From NCBI RefSeq assembly GCF_029223885.1, contig NZ_CP119409.1:1390001-1454000 (forward strand): DNA of 64,000 nucleotides, read 5' to 3'. The notes under the pieces are model-generated. The model had not been told where the DNA came from and ran no database searches. It saw only the letters and a list, made by a program, of their open reading frames with translations. The stretch comes from Pararhizobium gei. GTDB lineage: Bacteria > Pseudomonadota > Alphaproteobacteria > Rhizobiales > Rhizobiaceae. A program made the translations under genes and the position numbers. Below are positions 58,950 through 64,000 of the stretch, piece after piece (position 1 is the first letter of the stretch; each line of letters begins with the position of its first letter).

Positions 58950-59183
58950 ATGGGGACACTTCATTTCAGGGCGGCGCACCTTATCCCTGCGGATATTGAG
59001 GCCTGCGCCAACACGCTTGCCGAACATGTGGCGGGCGTGCATCTGGAGACGGGCGAGTACAGCGTCATGACGATCACGATCGAAGACATCGTTCTCGACG
59101 GCTATCCGGCCGGCGATTATGAGGTCATCGTGCGCCAGAAGCGGCCGCCCGATTTTCTTGAACTCGACGTCGAAGAAGGATAG
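58950..59183 (+). CDS. Small conserved hypothetical protein
   Basis: A 77-residue acidic protein (MGTLHFRAAHLIPADIEACA) ending RQKRPPDFLELDVEEG. It has no membrane segment and one Cys. The ATG at 58950 follows GGGATGGCGGG. I do not recognise the family. Confidence 0.6.
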   Translation: MGTLHFRAAHLIPADIEACANTLAEHVAGVHLETGEYSVMTITIEDIVLDGYPAGDYEVIVRQKRPPDFLELDVEEG

Positions 59184-59312
59184 GCCCGGCGCCTTGCCCT
59201 AAACCGAGACGAGGCGGCTGCCGCTGTTTTCCGTCGACTGCGGCGCTCGCTCTTCTTCCACGCACATCGTATCGCCCATGGCTTTGCGCCGGCAAACAGG
59301 ATTGTCCTTCAT

Positions 59313-59792
59313 ATGTTCGATATTCTCTGGCGCGGCATGGCAATCGGTATCGGCGGTACGGTTCTGATGGATGTCTGGGCCATGCTGCTGTCCCTTTTGC
59401 CCGGCCAGAACCGGCCGAACTGGGCGCCGGTCGGGCGCTGGTTCTGGCACCTGAAAACCGGCACCGTGTTTCACGATAACATTGCCGACGCCGAGCCCTA
59501 TGCGCAGGAACTGGCGCTCGGCTGGATCGGCCATTATGCCGTCGGTATTCTCTACGGGATCCTGCTGGCGGCCATCGCCGGTCCGGACTGGCTTGCCGCT
59601 CCGACCTTCCTGCCCGCATGGATACTCGGTATCGTCACGGTTGGTGCCGGCTGGTTCCTGCTGCAGCCGGGGCTTGGAATCGGCTGGGCCGCGTCGAAAT
59701 TGCCGAACGCCAACACGGTGCGCCTGCTCAACCTCGTCGCCCATACCATCTTTGCGGCCGGCATGTACTGGACCGCGCTTCTCATCCGCTGA
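59313..59792 (+). CDS. DUF2938 family membrane protein
   Basis: A 159-residue protein with about four membrane helices and the DUF2938 pattern: GGTVLMDVWAMLLSLLPG, PVGRWFWHL, HDNIADAEPYAQELALGWIGHYAVGILYG. No function is established. Confidence 0.86.
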   Translation: MFDILWRGMAIGIGGTVLMDVWAMLLSLLPGQNRPNWAPVGRWFWHLKTGTVFHDNIADAEPYAQELALGWIGHYAVGILYGILLAAIAGPDWLAAPTFLPAWILGIVTVGAGWFLLQPGLGIGWAASKLPNANTVRLLNLVAHTIFAAGMYWTALLIR

Positions 59793-59877
59793 GAAGGGCT
59801 GCGGCGAGATCGGGTCGCTTGCCGCGCGTGTCCAACCTGCTATGGCTTTCGCACGCAACGACGTTTGAGGACTAGCC

Positions 59878-60147
59878 TTGAAAAAGATAGACGACCTGCT
59901 TGCCTCCGCCCGCAGCATCCACGACCGCTACAAAGCCGGCCGGATGGAGCGCGAGACCGTGCGCGAATGGGTGCTCGGCCTCGGCGAATATCCGCCGCCG
60001 TTTTATGATCCGATGCGCGAGGCCGCCCTCTGGTTCAAGCCCGTGCGAGACCTCACCGCCGAGGATCTGAAAGTCGCCGATCTGGAAAAGCTTGCGGCGA
60101 TCGCCGATGCCGATAGATCGGGGGATAAGGCTCGTAGTGTAAGCTGA
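59878..60147 (+). CDS. Hypothetical protein
   Basis: An 89-residue helical protein from TTG 59878 (MKKIDDLLASARSIHDRYKA). Composition and codon use look genuine; no family is recognised. It is followed by a palindromic repeat. Confidence 0.55.
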   Translation: MKKIDDLLASARSIHDRYKAGRMERETVREWVLGLGEYPPPFYDPMREAALWFKPVRDLTAEDLKVADLEKLAAIADADRSGDKARSVS

Positions 60148-60175
60148 CGATTATCACAGGGATCGGGGAGGCTTA

Positions 60176-60301
60176 CCCCCTCTGTCGGCGACGCCGACAT
60201 CTCCCCCACAAGGGGGGAGATCAGCCGCGAACGTTGTGTATTAAAGGGAAAAGAATGATCTCCCCCCTTGTGGGGGAGATGTCACGAAGTGACAGAGGGG
60301 G
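60176..60301. repeat. Palindromic intergenic element, diverged copy of 30764-30940
   Basis: The two arms are about 46-48 bases long and share the outer CCCCCTCTGTC and inner CCCCCACAAGGGGGGAGATC parts. They differ in the internal mini-hairpin: GTCGGCGACGCCGAC on the left, GTCACTTCGTGAC (as complement) on the right. Both sequences are self-complementary, so the small stem is preserved despite base changes. Confidence 0.85.
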
Positions 60302-60375
60302 GAAGTTTCCGCAACCTCTGCGATCGCAGCGGTTACCCTGCAGAAGCCTCAGTCCCCGTCCGCGCTTCCGTCTCC

Positions 60376-61914
60376 TCACCCGTCAATCGCGTCGAAAATC
60401 TCGATGGCCTTGCCGGCCGGTACGCGTCGGATTTCGGCTTCCTCGCGGCGGGTTGCGAAGAGCTCGGTCGACATCAGCTGGTCGGCGAGGTCGGCCGGCA
60501 GCGAAAGGATGACTCGGGCGTCTTCGGTATGAATGCCGCCGAGCGAGGAGCGCTTGGCAGTGATCATGCCGCCGGCCACCGTGTTGTTGGTGTCGGGATC
60601 GATCAGGATGAAGGCGCCGGTGGTGCGGTTCTGCTCGTAAGGGTCGAATACGGCCTGCTCGTCGAAGGTCAGATGCACCTTGCCGATGGCGTTCATGGAG
60701 AGACCGTCGGTGTGGTGGTTCCACTTGCCGCTCTTCAGGTCGAGCAGGCTCGACGGCTGGACACTGACGCGCTGCCGGCGCGAGCCGCTTTTCAGCCAGT
60801 AGCGCTTGCCGGGCTGAATACCGTCCGATTGCAGCGCCACCAATTGCGCGTCGAAAGCGAGGCCGGTCTGCGGCTGGCTTTCGAGCGAGACGATCATGTC
60901 GCCGCGTGACACATCGACCTGGCGGTCGAGCACCAGCGTGATCGCGTCTCCGGCCACGGCTGCGTTGCGCACGAGATCGAAGGTAACGATCTTGGTGACG
61001 TTGGCGACCATGCCCGAAGGCAAGATGACGACCGAATCGCCCGGCTTCACCGAACCGCCGGCGACCGTGCCCTGATAACCGCGAAAACTTTCGCCGGGAC
61101 GCGAGACGCGCTGCACCGGCAGACGGAAGCCGACGGTCTGAGCCGAGCGAACGGTCGCCAGTTCCAGCACTTCGACCAGCGTCTGGCCATCATACCATGG
61201 CATCGATGCCTTGCCGTCGTAAACGACGTTTTCGCCCTTCAGTGCCGACATCGGGATGGCGGTGATCTGGCGGACGCCGAGCGACAAAGCCAGTTCGCGG
61301 AATTCGTGGCTGATCTGGTCGAACCGGGCGCGGTCGTAGCCGACCAGATCGAACTTGTTCACGGCCAGAACGAACTGCTTGATACCCATCAGCGAGGCGA
61401 TCGTCGCATGACGGCGAGTCTGCTCAAGCAGGCCGGTGCGTGCGTCGACAAGCAGAATGGCGAGATCGGCGGTAGACGCGCCGGTCGCCATGTTGCGGGT
61501 ATATTGCTCGTGGCCGGGGGTGTCGGCGACGATGAAGGAGCGTTTGTCAGTGGCGAAATAGCGATAGGCGACATCGATGGTGATGCCCTGTTCGCGTTCG
61601 GCCTGCAGCCCGTCGAGCAGCAGCGCGAAATCGGGCAGGCCGAGATCGTTCTGCTTGCCGCTGTCGCGGCGCAAGGTTGCGGCCTGGTCTTCCTTGACGG
61701 CCTTGGTGTCCCAGAGCAGGCGGCCGATCAGCGTCGACTTGCCGTCATCGACACTGCCGCAGGTGATGAGGCGCAGCGGGCGCGTGTCACGCGGCACGCG
61801 CGCGGTCTCGACCGCTGGAAACGTGGTGACGCTGCCGGTCGTTGCTTCAGCTGCGGCTTGTACGCCAGTGTTCTGGGCGCCAGTGTTTTGTGCAATCGCG
61901 GAAACGGTCATCAA
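60376..61914 (-). CDS. cysN: Sulfate adenylyltransferase subunit 1 (GTPase)
   Basis: CysN is the GTPase that powers ATP sulfurylase with CysD. The 512-residue protein has G1 [16 protein letters not shown]3 [12 protein letters not shown] and G4 NKFDLV, then EF-Tu-like domains. The N-terminal 40 residues include a [10 protein letters not shown] repeat. There is no C-terminal APS kinase (CysC) domain, which fits an APS-reductase pathway. It overlaps cysD by 4 bases (ATGA). Confidence 0.95.
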   Translation of the reverse strand: MMTVSAIAQNTGAQNTGVQAAAEATTGSVTTFPAVETARVPRDTRPLRLITCGSVDDGKSTLIGRLLWDTKAVKEDQAATLRRDSGKQNDLGLPDFALLLDGLQAEREQGITIDVAYRYFATDKRSFIVADTPGHEQYTRNMATGASTADLAILLVDARTGLLEQTRRHATIASLMGIKQFVLAVNKFDLVGYDRARFDQISHEFRELALSLGVRQITAIPMSALKGENVVYDGKASMPWYDGQTLVEVLELATVRSAQTVGFRLPVQRVSRPGESFRGYQGTVAGGSVKPGDSVVILPSGMVANVTKIVTFDLVRNAAVAGDAITLVLDRQVDVSRGDMIVSLESQPQTGLAFDAQLVALQSDGIQPGKRYWLKSGSRRQRVSVQPSSLLDLKSGKWNHHTDGLSMNAIGKVHLTFDEQAVFDPYEQNRTTGAFILIDPDTNNTVAGGMITAKRSSLGGIHTEDARVILSLPADLADQLMSTELFATRREEAEIRRVPAGKAIEIFDAIDG

Positions 61915-62864
61915 AAATATCCTTCACGCTTCTTTTTTTCCATCGAACCGGACTGGTCGCGGTCGATGGCGCGGCCCTGCCGTTCGGAAACCGTGGCGAT
62001 TTCCAGTTCGGCAATGACCTCTTCCAGATTGGTGGCCTGCGAGGGAATGGCGCCGGTCAGCGGAAAATCGCCGAGCGTGCGAAAACGGATCGAACCGTGC
62101 TTGACGGTTTCGCCGGGCAGAAGCTCCAGACGCGGATCTTCCGCAAGGATCATCATGCCGTCGCGCTCCACATAAGGTCGCTCCTTGGCGTAGTAGAGCG
62201 GCACCAGCGGGATGTCTTCCACCTGGATGTAGCGCCAGATATCGACTTCGGTCCAGTTCGACAGCGGAAACGCCCGGACGCTCTCGCCCTTGCGGATCAT
62301 GCCGTTATAGACGTTCCACAGTTCGGGGCGCTGGTTGCGCGGGTCCCAGCGATGGTCGGGCGTGCGGAAGGAATAGATGCGCTCCTTGGCGCGGCTCGCC
62401 TCCTCGTCGCGTCGCGCGCCGCCGAAAGCGGCGTCGAAGCCATGGGCATCCAGCGCCTGGCGAAGGCCTTCCGTCTTCATGATGTCGGTGAATAGCGCCG
62501 AGCCATGGGTAAAGGGCGTGACGTTTTCGGCGGCACCGCGCGGGTTGATATGCTCGATGAAGTCGAGGTCGTACTTCTTGACGATGTCGTTGCGGAACGC
62601 GATCATCTCGGAGAACTTCCAGCCGGTGTTCACATGCAGCAGCGGAAAGGGCACGCGGCCGGGATAAAAGGCCTTGCGCGCCAGATGCAGCAGGACAGAA
62701 CTGTCCTTGCCGACGGAATAGAGCATAACCGGCTTTTCGAACTCTGCCGCCACTTCGCGGAAGATGTGGATCGCCTCGTTCTCAAGGGCCTTCAGATGCG
62801 GGTCGAGCGGTGTCTTTGTGGTCTGCGGATTGTGCAGTTCCGTTTCCGGAAGGGTGCTGGGCAT
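61911..62864 (-). CDS. cysD: Sulfate adenylyltransferase subunit 2
   Basis: CysD makes APS from ATP and sulfate. The 317-residue protein has the PP-loop [20 protein letters not shown] and [19 protein letters not shown], and later [19 protein letters not shown]. It lies 42 bases after cysH and overlaps cysN, forming the operon cysH-cysD-cysN. Confidence 0.97.
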   Translation of the reverse strand: MPSTLPETELHNPQTTKTPLDPHLKALENEAIHIFREVAAEFEKPVMLYSVGKDSSVLLHLARKAFYPGRVPFPLLHVNTGWKFSEMIAFRNDIVKKYDLDFIEHINPRGAAENVTPFTHGSALFTDIMKTEGLRQALDAHGFDAAFGGARRDEEASRAKERIYSFRTPDHRWDPRNQRPELWNVYNGMIRKGESVRAFPLSNWTEVDIWRYIQVEDIPLVPLYYAKERPYVERDGMMILAEDPRLELLPGETVKHGSIRFRTLGDFPLTGAIPSQATNLEEVIAELEIATVSERQGRAIDRDQSGSMEKKKREGYF

Positions 62865-62906
62865 TTCAAGTCTCCGGGAGTGTCTGTGATGGCGGGCCTG
62901 CGCGAT

Positions 62907-63680
62907 CTATCGCGCAATGCTGCTGGAAAGAGGGAGCGACGTGGCTTGCGGGATGACCGACGCGGCCTCCGGCACATGCAGGCCGCATTCGCGTGTCTCG
63001 TCGTTTTCCCACCACCAGCGGCCGGCCCGTTCGGGCTCGCCCGGCTTGATGGCGCGCGTGCAGGGTTCGCAACCGATCGACGGGTAACCACGGGCATGCA
63101 GCGGATTGACCGGGATCGCTTCGGCTTCGACATGGGCGCGGATCGCCTCGATATCCCAGTCGGCGAGCACGTTGATCTTGATCAGGCCGCGATCGAGGTC
63201 GGCTTCGGCAAACGGCGTCTCCGCCCGGTTTCCCGACTGACCGCGGCGCAGTCCGGTGATCCAGAAACGCGCTCCTTCGAGCGCGCGCGCCAGAGGCTTG
63301 ACCTTGCGCGCCCCGCAACAGGCATGCCGGGCTTCGATGCTGTCATAGAAACCATTAAGGCCATATTTTGCGGCAAAGGCGTCGATATCGTCCTGCTCGG
63401 GATAGAAACGTTTGATCAGCAGGCCATAGGTCTCTTCGGTTTTGTCGATCAGCGCAACGGTCTCGTTGAAAAGCCGTCCGGTTTCCAGAGTGGAAACCTC
63501 TATATCCAGCCGGGCCGAGCCGATGGCTGCCGTGATCACCTGATCCTCGATGCCAAGGCTTGTCGTGAAGACGGACTTGCCCTCAAGCCCGGCAATCATG
63601 GCAAGCCGCCCGCGCAAATCAATCCCTTGGAGTTGCGCATTGAGCGCTGCGGCGCGATTTTCGAGTGTGTCGGACGTCAT
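62907..63680 (-). CDS. cysH: Adenylylsulfate (APS) reductase, CysH type
   Basis: CysH reduces activated sulfate to sulfite. The 257-residue protein has two Cys pairs, HACCGARKVKPLARAL and GYPSIGCEPCTRAIKPGE, followed by RAGRWWWENDETRECGLH with the catalytic Cys. The paired cysteines bind [4Fe-4S] and mark the APS-using bacterial type, as expected without CysC. It is first in the operon. Confidence 0.95.
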   Translation of the reverse strand: MTSDTLENRAAALNAQLQGIDLRGRLAMIAGLEGKSVFTTSLGIEDQVITAAIGSARLDIEVSTLETGRLFNETVALIDKTEETYGLLIKRFYPEQDDIDAFAAKYGLNGFYDSIEARHACCGARKVKPLARALEGARFWITGLRRGQSGNRAETPFAEADLDRGLIKINVLADWDIEAIRAHVEAEAIPVNPLHARGYPSIGCEPCTRAIKPGEPERAGRWWWENDETRECGLHVPEAASVIPQATSLPLSSSIAR

Positions 63681-63974
63681 GAAGAAGAATCCTGATGTTG
63701 TTGCCTGGGAATATCGCAGCCTTGTGTGACAAAAGACAGAAATACGGATTTCTAAAGTCGATCGATCAGAGCAAATATCTCTCTGAACCGGAAAATTCTA
63801 AGAAAACCTAGTAAATTGATAGATTATTCTCCGGCGATATGACGATCCGGTGTGTAGGGGGTGGGGATGGACGTTCGCGATCAACAAACGGTGAGGGGCC
63901 TTCCTGTTCCTATGCGGCGCTCCAGGTTTCGCCTCACGACCAAACAATTGATTTTGGTCAATCAGGAGAGTGAT
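63681..63974. other. Intergenic region upstream of cysH
   Basis: This 294-base region between cysH and a rightward gene should hold the cys promoter. I see AT-rich sequence near 63740-63840 but no clear regulator palindrome or riboswitch. An in-frame ATG near 63867 could extend the rightward gene. Confidence 0.4.
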
Positions 63975-64000
63975 ATGCCCCATTTTTCCCGCTTCCTCGC
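63975..64000 (+). CDS. Start of an unidentified gene at window edge
   Basis: AGGAG (63965-63969) is well spaced before the ATG at 63975, and MPHFSRFL follows to the window end. Only eight codons are visible, so no identity can be given. Confidence 0.4.

Noticed and set aside
63681..63974. Riboswitch upstream of the cys operon
   Set aside because: No recognisable SAM-type core or conserved pairing was found in this region.

Overview
The window looks like chromosome of an alphaproteobacterium of the Rhizobiales, most likely Rhizobiaceae; I do not assign a genus. The reasons are the gene order tldD - ialB-like - coxBA - ctaB - small cox ORF - ctaG - coxC - DUF983 - SURF1 - DUF1304 - ispH - thrB - rnhA, a CcrM-type GANTC methyltransferase, a ctaG-dependent aa3 oxidase, high GC in most coding regions, and rhizobial-style palindromic intergenic repeats. 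No rRNA, phage structural genes or CRISPR array were seen.

Layout. 1-14,300: 3' part of tldD, an IalB-like secreted protein, the aa3 cytochrome c oxidase and assembly cluster, then ispH/thrB/rnhA and envelope or stress genes (peroxiredoxin, DsbD-N-like, YqgE, CsbD). 14,399-24,200: a zinc-ribbon metallopeptidase, a membrane GGDEF-EAL protein coupled to a GNAT acetyltransferase, an M16 peptidase next to thrC, a lipoprotein, a HAD phosphatase and DUF1284. 24,263-35,140: ccrM, an RTX-like protein, SnoaL/HAD/mutY, DUF721, a DsbA-like lipoprotein, smc and a VapBC module. 35,298-45,124: ppdK, a DGPF protein with an ECF42-type sigma factor and a matching promoter, small lipoproteins, DUF1499, and an overlapping operon DUF4166 / DCC / metallo-beta-lactamase-fold / cupin.

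45,327-57,719 is the accessory part. A complete tRNA-Gln(TTG) is followed about 12.3 kb later by an exact 18-bp copy of its 3' end, so the interval is read as a genomic island integrated at tRNA-Gln. No integrase is visible. It carries two orphan membrane proteins; a HipBA module with repeated half-sites; a PD-(D/E)XK-like gene followed by an FtsH-like AAA+ ATPase (with an in-frame TGA) and a separate M41-type peptidase ORF; a 21-bp phased repeat; and a decayed two-gene cassette (DUF3696-type ATPase plus a PLD-like protein). An IS630-family element has replaced the last codons of a membrane/coiled-coil gene. Several genes are broken, two of them by a TGA where a CGA would restore the frame, so the island looks like a decaying cargo of defence-like genes.

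57,888-64,000 returns to core sequence: a lipoprotein, tRNA-Pro(CGG), small conserved proteins, a structured palindromic repeat, and the assimilatory sulfate operon cysH-cysD-cysN reading leftward, with the first codons of a further rightward gene at the window edge.
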